From: an uncultured Paracoccaceae bacterium
Lineage (GTDB): Bacteria > Pseudomonadota > Alphaproteobacteria > Rhodobacterales > Rhodobacteraceae
Direction of reading: 5' to 3'
DNA: 64,000 bases
Assembly (NCBI GenBank): GCA_943787785.1
Contig: CALSNT010000016.1
Location: 62,001 to 126,000, forward strand
Shown here: positions 52,583-61,414 of the stretch, in pieces
Layout: the number at the start of each line of letters is the position of its first letter
Position numbering within the stretch: the stretch's first letter is position 1
Program-made: the position numbers and the translations under genes
Notes under the pieces: generated by a model
What the model saw: only the letters and a program-made list of their open reading frames with translations
What the model was told of the DNA's origin: nothing
Database searches by the model: none

Positions 52583-53278
52583 TCAGACTGCACCCTCATC
52601 CGGCGGCTTCGTCGGGTCCTTACCATTCGGATAAACCAACCCTGCCGAGATCACGAGTTTCGCCGCATCCTCGACCGTCATCTCCAGCATGATGACATCG
52701 GCCTTGGGCACGAACAGCAGGAAACCTGAGGTCGGGTTCGGCGTGGTCGGCAGGAAGACTGAGACGATATCGCCGCGATTGATGCCTGCCTTGATCTCTC
52801 CCTTGCCCGAGGTCGACACGAAGGCAATCGCCCAAATGCCCTTCCTTGGGTATTCAACCAAACAGGCTTTGTCGAAACTGGTGTCGGTCTGTGCGAACAC
52901 CGTCTCGGCGATCTGTTTCAGGCCATTGTAGATTGAGCGCACGACCGGCACGCCATCGACCAGGCTTTCGGCCCAGCGCAGAATGGCGCGTCCGATGACA
53001 CCTTTGGCGATCCAGCCCACCGAAACCGTGAACATCAGGAAGATGATGACGCCGATGCCTTTGAGGTCGAATCCGACGTATTGATCGGGACGCCATTGGC
53101 GCGGCACGAATGGCAGGACGACCGCGTCGATCCAGCCAACAACCGTCCAGATCAACCAGAACGTCAGGCTGATCGGAGCGATCACCACTAACCCGGTGAG
53201 GAAGCTGGCGCGAAAGCCTGAAAACAGGCCGCGTCGCTTGCGCTCAGGCGGTTCTGGGGTCAGCGGTGCGTTCATCAT
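52583..53278 (-). CDS. DUF502-family membrane protein
   Basis: A 231-residue protein of the DUF502 family, unknown function. Two hydrophobic regions, near 26-52 and 75-95, precede a soluble C-terminal half with the family's RSIYNGLKQIAETVF and LVEYPRKGIW segments. The second codon is also ATG, so the start may be one residue later. It faces bdhA across 118 bp with no clear terminator. Confidence 0.85.
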   Translation of the reverse strand: MMNAPLTPEPPERKRRGLFSGFRASFLTGLVVIAPISLTFWLIWTVVGWIDAVVLPFVPRQWRPDQYVGFDLKGIGVIIFLMFTVSVGWIAKGVIGRAILRWAESLVDGVPVVRSIYNGLKQIAETVFAQTDTSFDKACLVEYPRKGIWAIAFVSTSGKGEIKAGINRGDIVSVFLPTTPNPTSGFLLFVPKADVIMLEMTVEDAAKLVISAGLVYPNGKDPTKPPDEGAV

Positions 53279-53364
53279 GTCTCCGTTACGTCAATTCGCA
53301 CTCAGACTTAGTGTGCGTGACGCGAAACAACAACGTGACAATTGGCTTGGCCGCGGCCGGAATG

Positions 53365-54276
53365 TCAGATTGTGCGCAGCGCCCGCGCGATTGCCGCGGC
53401 AAGCCGCGCGTTGTTCAAAACGAGGGCAATGTTGGAGACCAAAGACCGCCCCTCGGTCAGGTCGAAGATGCGATCCAGTAGAAACGGAGTGACGGCCTTG
53501 GCTGCAATGCCCTTGGTCGCGGCCTCAACCAAAGCCTGTTCAATCACCGGGCTAATGACATCCCGCGAAATTTCATCCGCCTCCGGTATCGGGTTGGTCA
53601 CTAGTTGTCCGCCTGGGAGTCCAAGGGCCGCACGCATGCGGTGGGATGTTGCGATATCGGCGGGGCTGTCCATCCGCAGCGGAGCTGGCAGCCCGGCGTT
53701 CCGCGACCAGAAGGCGGGCAGAGCGTCCTGGCCATAGGCGATAACCGGCACGCCGAGGGTTTCCAGAACCTCGAGTGTTTTCGGCAGGTCAAGGATTGCC
53801 TTGGCACCTGCACAGACCACGGTGACCGGCGTTTGCGCCAGCTCGTACAAGTCAGCCGAAACATCGAACGACGCCTCTGCCCCGCGATGTACCCCGCCGA
53901 CGCCGCCGGTAGCAAAAACCTCAATCCCGGCCAAACGCGCGGCGATCATCGTGGCGGCGACGGTGGTGGCCCCTGTGCCGCCGGTGGCGATGCAGGCGGC
54001 GAGATCGGCGCGGGACAGTTTGGTGACGTTAGAGGCCTTGGCCAGCGCGACCAGCTGAACCTCCGTCAGCCCGACATGCAGGTCCCCGTCGATCACCGCC
54101 ATCGTTGCTGGCGTCGCGCCGTTGGCGCGAACTTCGGCTTCGACGGTCCGCGCGGTGTCCACGTTCTGTGGCCAGGGCATGCCGTGGGTGATTATGGTGC
54201 TTTCCAGCGCGACCAGCGGGGTGCCAGCGGCGCGGGCAGCGTCGACTTCTGCGGAATAAATGATGTTGGGGGTCAC
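53365..54276 (-). CDS. psuG: Pseudouridine-5'-phosphate glycosidase
   Basis: Splits pseudouridine 5'-phosphate to uracil and ribose 5-phosphate. The 303 residues match the PsuG (YeiN) family; TIITHGMPWPQN and the glycine-rich GGTGATTVAATMI near 100 are typical. The start is GTG 54276, overlapping the psuK stop (GTGA). A complete psuK-psuG pair points to salvage of pseudouridine from RNA turnover. Confidence 0.9.
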   Translation of the reverse strand: MTPNIIYSAEVDAARAAGTPLVALESTIITHGMPWPQNVDTARTVEAEVRANGATPATMAVIDGDLHVGLTEVQLVALAKASNVTKLSRADLAACIATGGTGATTVAATMIAARLAGIEVFATGGVGGVHRGAEASFDVSADLYELAQTPVTVVCAGAKAILDLPKTLEVLETLGVPVIAYGQDALPAFWSRNAGLPAPLRMDSPADIATSHRMRAALGLPGGQLVTNPIPEADEISRDVISPVIEQALVEAATKGIAAKAVTPFLLDRIFDLTEGRSLVSNIALVLNNARLAAAIARALRTI

Positions 54277-55169
54277 AGCGGCGTATCTCCGGAAACATAG
54301 TCGGCCGCGATGCGCAATGCGCGGTTCAGGGCGTCTTGTGGGTTGGCCCCGCCACGCTCGGCAACGATATGGGCGGCCATGAATGTGTCACCGGCACCCG
54401 TCACACGCGTCACCATGACCTGTCGTGGGCTTGCAGTGGCTGCGCCTCCGCTGGCGTCAGCGAACGTCGCCGGTGCACCGCCCGCGGTGACCACGACGCG
54501 CTGCGCACCGCGATCAATCAAAGCCCCGGCGGCAGCCTGCGAGCCATCGAAATCTGCATGGCACAGCAGCCCGGCCTCTTCGAGATTCACATAGAGGGTC
54601 GCATGCGGGTGGTTCAGCAGTGGTTGCAGGCGTTCCACCTTTCCCGGCGAAGCTGGCGCGACCCGCAGATCAGCGGCGGCAAACAGGGGGCTTTGCGCGA
54701 TGCGGGCCAGCAGATCCTCGGTCAGGTTCCCGTCCAGCGCGATCGGGCCCGGGTAGGGTGTGTCCTCGGACCCCAGACGCCCATCAGTGAGCGGTCTGAG
54801 AATTTTGTCGCCCGCAGCCTCTAGCGAGTGTGCATCGGCACAGGCAGCGATCAGCCCGTTCGCACCTTCGATGGCCATGTAGCGATCTGTGGGCAGATCG
54901 TCGGAGAGATAGGCAAAGTCGGTGGTCAGCCCCATTCGGCTGCATTGAGCGATCAACTCGGTGCCTTCAGCGTCACGCCCCACAGCGGTAAGTAGCGCGG
55001 GCCGAAGGCCTTGCCGTGCCAGCTGCATCGCGATGTTCAGCGCCACCCCGCCAGCCAAGCGCGTGATACGTCCGGGCCGGTCTGCGCCCACTGTCATGTG
55101 GCTGGCGCTACGCCCGATGATGTCCCACAGGACCGAGCCGATGCAGAGAATGTCGGGGGTAGCGTTCAT
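54273..55169 (-). CDS. psuK: Pseudouridine kinase (PfkB family)
   Basis: A PfkB-type carbohydrate kinase of 298 residues, expected to phosphorylate pseudouridine. The N-terminal sugar motif (GGVALNIAMQLARQG near 40) and the C-terminal catalytic GAGDTF near 252 are seen. The ATG at 55169 begins the family; an earlier start at 55205 adds 12 unlike residues. It is coupled to psuG, which sets the substrate call. Confidence 0.85.
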   Translation of the reverse strand: MNATPDILCIGSVLWDIIGRSASHMTVGADRPGRITRLAGGVALNIAMQLARQGLRPALLTAVGRDAEGTELIAQCSRMGLTTDFAYLSDDLPTDRYMAIEGANGLIAACADAHSLEAAGDKILRPLTDGRLGSEDTPYPGPIALDGNLTEDLLARIAQSPLFAAADLRVAPASPGKVERLQPLLNHPHATLYVNLEEAGLLCHADFDGSQAAAGALIDRGAQRVVVTAGGAPATFADASGGAATASPRQVMVTRVTGAGDTFMAAHIVAERGGANPQDALNRALRIAADYVSGDTPL

Positions 55170-55348
55170 GCCAGTGCTTATCGGATGCCACGACAAGGCG
55201 TGCAAGCGGCACTCCGTGCAGCCGGCGCTGGTTTTGTATGGATGAAACGGGAGGGCGCTCCTAACTGTTCCTGACGCAAACTGTCAGAGGGGTCGCTTTG
55301 CCAATCGGCTCTCCCATGTCAGAATGCCCGGACGCAACGGAGGCCGAC

Positions 55349-56023
55349 ATGACCGGATTCTCGCCAGAAACTTTTGCATATCTCAACGATTTGAGTGTCA
55401 ACAATAACCGCGATTGGTTCGAAGACAATCGCAACCGGTACGAGGCGCACTGGCGCGCGCCTGCGTTGGATTTCATCGCCGCCCTGGCCGATCCGATGTC
55501 GCGGTTGTCACCAAAACTCAAGGCTGAACCGAAGCTCAATGGTTCCCTGCGCCGGATCAACAGGGATACTCGTTTCTCCAAAGACAAAACGCCCTATTCG
55601 GCGAACCTTCACATGATCTTCTGGGCTGGTGAACACCCAAACCGCTCGGCGGGAATGCATTTCGTGCTGCACCCGGAGTCCGTTGGATATGGTGCCGGGC
55701 GATGGGGGTTCGATGGTGTGACCCTGACGAAATATCGCAATCGCGTGGTGGAGAAGGCGGACGGGGACACGCTGATCGCCGCGCTGGATCAGGCAAACTC
55801 GGTCGGCTGCACGATGGACGAACCGGCGCTGGCGCGGGTACCGAAAGGGCTCGAGGCGGAGGGGAGGCGCGCGGAGTTGTTGCGCCACAAAGGTGTGGTA
55901 GCCCGTACAAAGGACAACGGGGCCGCGCCTGTTGTGGTGCAGGGGGCAGGGGCCACGGAATGGGCAATGGAGACGACGCGTGCGCTGATGCCGCTGATCG
56001 CCTGGGTGCATGCTTTGCCATAG
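55349..56023 (+). CDS. DUF2461-family protein
   Basis: A 224-residue protein of the TIGR02453/DUF2461 family, unknown function, with the family segments NNNRDWFEDNRNRYE and RINRDTRFSKDKTPYSANLH. The start at 55349 follows GGAGG; longer starts at 55298 and 55316 lack a ribosome site. It ends 306 bp before rpsB. Confidence 0.83.
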   Translation: MTGFSPETFAYLNDLSVNNNRDWFEDNRNRYEAHWRAPALDFIAALADPMSRLSPKLKAEPKLNGSLRRINRDTRFSKDKTPYSANLHMIFWAGEHPNRSAGMHFVLHPESVGYGAGRWGFDGVTLTKYRNRVVEKADGDTLIAALDQANSVGCTMDEPALARVPKGLEAEGRRAELLRHKGVVARTKDNGAAPVVVQGAGATEWAMETTRALMPLIAWVHALP

Positions 56024-56329
56024 GTGATGATCTTTGGCTGCAACGCCCATTGGTCTGATACTGGCGCTCGCCCGGCGGCTTCGCCTTGTTACGGGCTTTG
56101 GTTGCGTTCTTGGCCAATGTTCGCATCGGGCCAAAAGATCTTCCCAGCAAGCCAACAGGATCACAGTCCACGCCTGACTCACCCCCTTGCAATCCCTCCA
56201 TACCCCGTCTACACGCCGCCTCACATCACAGGCGGGGTTGGGCCGATGGGGGAGAAATCCCCAGAGGTCCGCCGGTTGGGCGCAAGTCTCAAGACCCCCG
56301 CCGAGGTAGAAACCGGAAAGGATATTGAC
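56024..56329 (+). other. 306-bp leader before rpsB
   Basis: A gap before rpsB. It has GC-rich hairpins (CCGCCT with AGGCGG near 56216-56235 and a G-rich stem near 56247-56264) in the last 120 bp, which may be the rpsB mRNA leader. A TTGCAA-17-TACACG pair near 56187-56215 is a weak promoter guess. An open frame continues upstream from rpsB, but has no ribosome site. Confidence 0.4.
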
Positions 56330-57286
56330 ATGGGCCTCCCTGATTTTTCCATGCGTCAGCTTCTTGAGGCTGGCGTTCACTTTGGACACCAGACACAGCG
56401 CTGGAACCCCCGTATGGGCGAGTTCATCTATGGCGACCGCAACGGCATCCACATTCTTGACCTGACGCAGACCGTCCCATTGCTGGACACGGCGCTGAAC
56501 GTCGTGCGCGACACGGTCGCCAAGGGTGGACGCGTCCTGTTTGTGGGCACCAAGCGTCAGGCACAGCGCCCGGTTGCGGAGGCGGCTGAGAAATGCGCGC
56601 AATACTACATGAACCACCGCTGGCTGGGCGGCACGCTGACCAACTGGAAGACCGTTTCCCAGTCGATCGCGCGCCTGAAGTCCTATGACGAGCAAATGGC
56701 CGAGGGCGTCGAGGGCCTGACCAAGCGTGAACGGCTGGGCATGGAGCGTGAGCAGGCGAAACTGCAAGCCTCGCTTGGTGGTATCCGCGAAATGGGCGGC
56801 GTTCCTGACCTGCTGTTCGTGATCGACGTGAACAAGGAAGACCTTGCCGTGCTGGAAGCCAAGAAACTGGGCATTCCGGTCATCGCCGTGGTCGATACCA
56901 ACTGCTCACCCGATGGTGTTGATCACATCATTCCGGGCAACGACGATGCCGCCCGCGCGATTGCGCTCTACTGCGATCTGGTGGCCCGTGCGGCCCTTGA
57001 CGGGATGAGCGCGCAACTGGGTGCCGCAGGTGTTGACGTTGGCGCCCTGGAAGACGCTGCGATGGAAGAGGCGGCCGCCGAAGACGCCGCTGCCGCTGAC
57101 AACGCTGCCGCCGCCGAGAAGCCCGAGCCTGCCAAAAAGGCCAAGAAGGCTGAAAAGGCCGAGGTCAAGGAAGACGCCCCGGCAGAAGACGCCAAGCCAA
57201 TCTCGGACGAGGCTGTCAGTGATGACGCCGTCGCCAAAGAAGGCCCGCTGGATCTGGAAAATACCGAGCCCGGCGAAAAAGTCTGA
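56330..57286 (+). CDS. rpsB: 30S ribosomal protein S2
   Basis: A component of the small ribosomal subunit. The 318 residues are longer than the usual 240-260 because of a C-terminal tail after residue 240 rich in Ala, Glu, Asp and Lys, as is common in Rhodobacterales. [20 protein letters not shown] is the standard start, so 56330 was chosen rather than an in-frame start at 56024. A hairpin separates it from tsf. Confidence 0.97.
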   Translation: MGLPDFSMRQLLEAGVHFGHQTQRWNPRMGEFIYGDRNGIHILDLTQTVPLLDTALNVVRDTVAKGGRVLFVGTKRQAQRPVAEAAEKCAQYYMNHRWLGGTLTNWKTVSQSIARLKSYDEQMAEGVEGLTKRERLGMEREQAKLQASLGGIREMGGVPDLLFVIDVNKEDLAVLEAKKLGIPVIAVVDTNCSPDGVDHIIPGNDDAARAIALYCDLVARAALDGMSAQLGAAGVDVGALEDAAMEEAAAEDAAAADNAAAAEKPEPAKKAKKAEKAEVKEDAPAEDAKPISDEAVSDDAVAKEGPLDLENTEPGEKV

Positions 57287-57315
57287 CGCAGCCGCGTTTT
57301 GACTGAACATGATTT

Positions 57316-57337
57316 CGGGTGCGCTTTTGCGCACCCG
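57316..57337 (+). promoter_or_regulatory. Hairpin between rpsB and tsf
   Basis: CGGGTGCGC and GCGCACCCG form a perfect 9-base stem around TTTT, 29 bp after the rpsB stop. The T-run after it is weak (GACCGCTTTT), so it may be a partial terminator that lowers tsf relative to rpsB, or a processing site. Confidence 0.5.
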
Positions 57338-57369
57338 ACCGCTTTTGATTTTAACAGGAGGATGATCCC

Positions 57370-58248
57370 ATGGCGATCACTGCTGCACAGGTAAAAGAAC
57401 TGCGCGACTCGACCGGCGCGGGCATGATGGACGCCAAGAAGGCGCTGACCGAGAACGACGGCGACATGGAAGCTGCCGTTGATTGGCTTCGCACCAAAGG
57501 ACTTGCGAAAGCTGCCAAGAAATCGGGCCGTACAGCGGCTGAGGGGCTGGTCGCAGTTAAGACCGACGCCGGCGTTGGTGTTGCTGTCGAGGTGAACTCG
57601 GAAACCGACTTTGTTGCCAAGAACGCCGAATTTCAGGAAATGGTCGGCACGATTGCCGGATTGGCGCTGAATGTCGATTCAGTGGACGAATTATCTGGCA
57701 CTGATGTCGGGAACGGCAAGCCGGTGTCCGAAATGATCACCGACAAGATTGCTACGATCGGCGAGAATCTGAGCCTTCGCCGGATGGAGAAAATTTCCGG
57801 TGGCAAGGTTGTCAGCTACGTCCACAACGCGGCGACCGACGGAATGGGCGGGATCGGCGTCCTCGTTGCGTTTGACGGAGACGACGCTGGCATCGCCCGC
57901 CAGATCGCCATGCATGTTGCAGCAGCCAGCCCGGCAGCCTTGAACGAAGCCGCACTCGACGCCGAATTCGTTGCCCGCGAACGTCAGGTGCTGACCGAAC
58001 AGGCCCGTGAAAGCGGCAAGCCGGAAGCGGTGATCGAAAAGATGATCGATGGGCGGATGAAGAAATTCTACGCCGAAAACACGCTTTTGGGTCAGGCCTT
58101 CGTAGTGAACCCCGATGTAACGGTCGAAGCGGCAGCGAAAGACGCTGGGATCACCATCACCGGATTCGTGCGCATGGCCGTTGGCGAAGGCATCGAAAAA
58201 GAAGCTGACGATTTTGCTGCGGAAGTCGCTGCGATGAACAAAAGCTGA
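57370..58248 (+). CDS. tsf: Translation elongation factor Ts
   Basis: The nucleotide exchange factor for EF-Tu. The 292 residues match the family. The N-terminal UBA-like domain ([19 protein letters not shown]) and the TDFVAKN segment near residue 80 are typical. The ribosome site CAGGAGG precedes the ATG. Rho-independent terminator follows. Confidence 0.97.
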   Translation: MAITAAQVKELRDSTGAGMMDAKKALTENDGDMEAAVDWLRTKGLAKAAKKSGRTAAEGLVAVKTDAGVGVAVEVNSETDFVAKNAEFQEMVGTIAGLALNVDSVDELSGTDVGNGKPVSEMITDKIATIGENLSLRRMEKISGGKVVSYVHNAATDGMGGIGVLVAFDGDDAGIARQIAMHVAAASPAALNEAALDAEFVARERQVLTEQARESGKPEAVIEKMIDGRMKKFYAENTLLGQAFVVNPDVTVEAAAKDAGITITGFVRMAVGEGIEKEADDFAAEVAAMNKS

Positions 58249-58272
58249 AACAACCGATCCTCAGGGATCGAC

Positions 58273-58305
58273 AAGGCGCGGCCCGAAAGGTGCCGCGCCT
58301 TTTTA
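58273..58305 (+). terminator. Rho-independent terminator of rpsB-tsf
   Basis: AAGGCGCGGC and GCCGCGCCTT form a perfect 10-base stem around a 9-base loop, followed by TTTTAT. It is 25 bp after the tsf stop. Confidence 0.9.
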
Positions 58306-58340
58306 TCTGCGAACTCTCCAAAGACCTTATCATCGGTTCG

Positions 58341-58412
58341 AAAATATCCCGAGGGTCTGGGGGCTGGCCCCCAGCCATCGCCCGCGGCAACGAACCGACG
58401 GATTCTATATCC
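58341..58412. repeat. Dispersed GC-rich hairpin repeat, copy B
   Basis: The first 48 bp match copy A at 6560-6611 nearly base for base (A-run, TATCCC, G-rich arm CTGGGGGC paired with GCCCCCAG, then CGCCCGCGGC). The last 21 bp (58392-58412) match 20577-20597 with two mismatches. So this is the fullest copy in the window. Confidence 0.75.
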
Positions 58413-58503
58413 AGAGGCCCCGGCCAGCGCCGATTTTGAACCGACTCTCCAATTGCTCCGACCTACAGGCAATCGAAACCTGTTAACTTACCGGAGCTAC
58501 TCA

Positions 58504-58941
58504 ATGTCACGCATCCTCTCACTCGCCGCCGCCGCCGCGATATCAGCTGCTACCGCACCGACTGCCAACGCCGGGTTCGACCTGATCCCTGGCAACGGTG
58601 CGTCGAGTTCGAAAGTCGTGTTTGTCGAAACCACCCTCAACCCGGTCGCCACTGGTGACGGCACCTGCAAAGTGATCGCCAAAACGGTGGTACGCACAAG
58701 CAAGCCGAACACCTGGCTGAAATACGTTGTGGTCGACAGCTATGGTCACAAAAGTGCAGTGAAAACGGCCAAAACCGAGAGCAACAAAATCGCCATCCTC
58801 ACCGACCATTGGGAAATCCCAAACGCGCCGGGTCTGGATGTCGGCTGGGTGCAGATCGCTGGCACGGCGCCGATTTTCATCTCGGACCGTGAAATCTACA
58901 AGATGAACTGCGTCACCCCGATCGACGGCATCAAAAGCTGA
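58504..58941 (+). CDS. Small secreted protein of unknown function
   Basis: A 145-residue protein with a Sec signal peptide (ending ANA near residue 23) and two cysteines. No family was recognised. The mature part looks beta-rich with several short hydrophobic strands. The ATG at 58504 begins the signal peptide; an in-frame start at 58453 would not. It stands alone between tsf and maiA. Confidence 0.65.
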   Translation: MSRILSLAAAAAISAATAPTANAGFDLIPGNGASSSKVVFVETTLNPVATGDGTCKVIAKTVVRTSKPNTWLKYVVVDSYGHKSAVKTAKTESNKIAILTDHWEIPNAPGLDVGWVQIAGTAPIFISDREIYKMNCVTPIDGIKS

Positions 58942-59034
58942 TCGTCCATATGACGGCAGGCGGCGCGAGTCCATTGGGACGCGCGTCGTTTGCATTTGAT
59001 CAAGGACTTGCGCTGGAAGCCGCCCAGGCCCGGT

Positions 59035-59683
59035 TCACTGCTTCGTTTGCGCGCGCGTGTTTTCCGGCGTGGCCGCAGCAAAAGCAGGGTGACGCGCGCA
59101 GGCGGCTTGGGCGGCTGTGACATTGCGCAGGGTAGTTGTATCTACGCCCCAACGATCTGCGTTATATAATTGTGGGATAAGGCAAATATTCGGCCAGTGT
59201 TGGCGTATCTGCGCAGCAATACGACGCCCCTTGAAAGCTATCCAACAGCGTGTCGAATGCTGCCAGGCCGGGGCCGATGAAATCACGCATCCACTGCAGT
59301 CGGGCGGCTTCCGGGTCCGAAGCATCGCGCGACGCGCGGGTCGCAACGCTTAGATTGCAGATTGGATGGATATCCACAGCCACCGCCATAGCGACGGCCC
59401 GGATTTTTGCGCGGTTTGGTGCGTCGCCGGGTACGAAGCTCAACCCGCGCGTCTCGTTTAGATAGTCGATGATCGCCAATGACTGGGTGAATCTGTGGCC
59501 GTCAATGTCCAGTACCGGAACCAATCCCTGAGGGTTGCGGGCCAGGTGTTCAGGTCGCTTTTGTGTGCCGATATCCAGATCGACAGGCACCGTGCGATAG
59601 GCGATATCGACCAGATTCAGGGCGATCCGTACCCGGTATGCGGCTGAGCTGCGCCAAAAGTCGAAAAGGGTTGCCTCAACCAT
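59035..59683 (-). pseudogene. maiA: Maleylacetoacetate isomerase gene with a one-base frameshift
   Basis: Zeta-class GST that turns maleylacetoacetate into fumarylacetoacetate. Codons from 59683 (MVEATLFDFWRSSAAYRVR) read to ...ADTPTLA and then go out of frame at GCC-GAATATTTGCC, stopping at 59162. Taking one A out (opposite T59189 or T59190) restores GAT-ATT-TGC: DICLIPQLYN...WGVD, the family's C-terminal end, to the stop at 59035. The restored length is 215, as in the family. So it is a single-base insertion, a true mutation or a sequencing error. ATG overlaps the DUF2783 stop. Confidence 0.9.
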
Positions 59684-59867
59684 CCGCGGCCGCCCGCGCT
59701 TGTACAAACAATTCGGTCAATCGATCCGGATCCGCAACCTCATTGGCCAGCAGAAGGACGAGGCGTGCATTCAGTGCCGCGCTTTCGGCATCGCTCAACC
59801 CGGTATGCGTGGCCATCAGTGCTTCGTAAATTCTGTCGCTGTATATGCTTGGGGTCGGGGCGGTCAT
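59676..59867 (-). CDS. DUF2783 protein
   Basis: A 63-residue protein of the DUF2783 family, unknown function. LNARLVLLLANEV is the family core. It is coupled on both sides: its ATG overlaps the stop of the FAD monooxygenase (ATGA) and its end overlaps the maiA start. DUF2783 genes go with this monooxygenase type, so it may help it work; that is inference. Confidence 0.82.
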   Translation of the reverse strand: MTAPTPSIYSDRIYEALMATHTGLSDAESAALNARLVLLLANEVADPDRLTELFVQARAAADG

Positions 59868-61414
59868 GGCATTTCTCCGGTCGCGCGTTTCTGGGCTGAG
59901 GCAATGTCAGCGGGCGTCGGGTCGCGGAAGACTGCGGCCACGTGGCCGTCGGGGCGCAGCAGATAGGTCATTCCGTCGCCGTAACGGGCTACGGCTGTCT
60001 TATCGGATGTGTGAACGCACCGCAGGTCGGCGTGGTCGGCGCGGCGCGCGCTGCCTACGCTTAGCAAGGTGAAATCACCCTGCACTGCTTCAAGCAGCCA
60101 GCCGCCATCGTGGGGTGCGTCGATCATCGCGGCTCCGGGTGGGACCGGTGCCTTGCCGGGTGTACTTAGAGGGCTGTCGAGTGCGCAGGGCAGGGAAAGA
60201 CGACCCGCGTTGATGAGGCGGCGCGCGAATTCATGCGTGCGGGCCAGACACAGAACCTCGTTTCGAAACATCGCCTCTGTTGCGGATTTCGGAGTCATGA
60301 AGTTGGTGGTGCGTGCCGAGTTCAGTATATTCTCGTCCGCTGCCTGCACCCGTTCGGTATTGTAACTGTCGATCAGGGCCGGGCTGGCGCCGTTCAGCAC
60401 GGCGGCCAGCTTCCATCCCAGGTTGTCGACGTCCTGAATGCCACCGTTCCCGCCGCGCGCGCCGAACGGGCTGACCACATGGGCGCTGTCACCGACAAAG
60501 ATCATGCGATTATGAACGAAGTTTTCCAGCCGGGCACAGCGGAAACGATAAATGCTCTTCCAGTCGATTTTGAACGGTGTGTCGCCAACCACGGCACGGA
60601 TGCGCGGCAGTACGCGGTCTTCGGCCAGTTCCGCCGTGACATCCGCGTCGGGGCCGAGTTGTAGGTCGATCCGATAGATGTTGTCAGGTTGTTTGTGCAG
60701 CAGTGCCGACTGGCCTTTGTGGAATGTCGGCTCAAACCAGAACCAGCGCTCAGCGAGCTTGGTTGCGAACGGGGACGTCTCCATTTCGATATCGACGATC
60801 AGGAAGTTTTCGTCGAAGTCCTGTCCGGTAAATGGCAAGCCCATTCGGCGGCGGGTAGGTGATGGTGCGCCGTCGCAGGCCAGCGTATACGTGGTCTCGA
60901 TTTCATATTCTCCATCAGGAGTTTCCACGGTAAGATTGATGTAATCATCGAAGTCCTGATGGCCGACAACTTTGTTCCTGAACCGCAGGTCGATCAGATC
61001 AGGAAACTCCCGCGCGCGTTCGACCAGATATTGCTCGACGTAGTATTGCTGTAGGTTGATGAAGGCAGGATATTTATGACCTGTTTCGGGCAGCAGATCG
61101 AAGTCGTATATCTGATCATCCCCGTGGAAGACTCGACCGACTTGCCAGGTCACGCCTTTCTCCAACATCCGCTCACCTACGCCGAGGCGGTCGAATATTT
61201 CCAGCGTCCGTTTCGCCCAACAAATCGCGCGAGAACCAACTGACACGACATTGTTGTCATCCAGTACAACGGACGGGATTCCACGCGTCGCCAGATCCAC
61301 AGCCATTGCCAGGCCAATCGGTCCGGCCCCGATAATTGCGACCTGGTGGCGTGGCTCGCGCTCGGTCAGGCCAGGGGGTGGGATGTAGTCAAAGGCTGGA
61401 TAGTCAAAGCGCAT
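59864..61414 (-). CDS. FAD-dependent aromatic monooxygenase (MhpA-like)
   Basis: A 516-residue group A flavoprotein hydroxylase. GAGPIG near residue 30 binds FAD, DGAPSPTR near 180 is the DG motif, and FVGDSAHVVSPFGARGGNGG near 285 is the GD motif. The family includes 3-(3-hydroxyphenyl)propionate hydroxylase. Set in a homogentisate operon, it may hydroxylate a phenylacetate-like compound to give homogentisate. ATG 61414 overlaps the fahA stop by one base. Confidence 0.85.
   Translation of the reverse strand: MRFDYPAFDYIPPPGLTEREPRHQVAIIGAGPIGLAMAVDLATRGIPSVVLDDNNVVSVGSRAICWAKRTLEIFDRLGVGERMLEKGVTWQVGRVFHGDDQIYDFDLLPETGHKYPAFINLQQYYVEQYLVERAREFPDLIDLRFRNKVVGHQDFDDYINLTVETPDGEYEIETTYTLACDGAPSPTRRRMGLPFTGQDFDENFLIVDIEMETSPFATKLAERWFWFEPTFHKGQSALLHKQPDNIYRIDLQLGPDADVTAELAEDRVLPRIRAVVGDTPFKIDWKSIYRFRCARLENFVHNRMIFVGDSAHVVSPFGARGGNGGIQDVDNLGWKLAAVLNGASPALIDSYNTERVQAADENILNSARTTNFMTPKSATEAMFRNEVLCLARTHEFARRLINAGRLSLPCALDSPLSTPGKAPVPPGAAMIDAPHDGGWLLEAVQGDFTLLSVGSARRADHADLRCVHTSDKTAVARYGDGMTYLLRPDGHVAAVFRDPTPADIASAQKRATGEMP

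Noticed and set aside
56024-56329. N-terminal extension of rpsB
   Set aside because: The frame is open, but S2 begins at the standard [15 protein letters not shown] and nothing upstream is ribosomal-protein-like.
55508-56767. A 419-codon open frame on the minus strand
   Set aside because: It runs antisense across the DUF2461 gene and rpsB; composition is that of a shadow frame.
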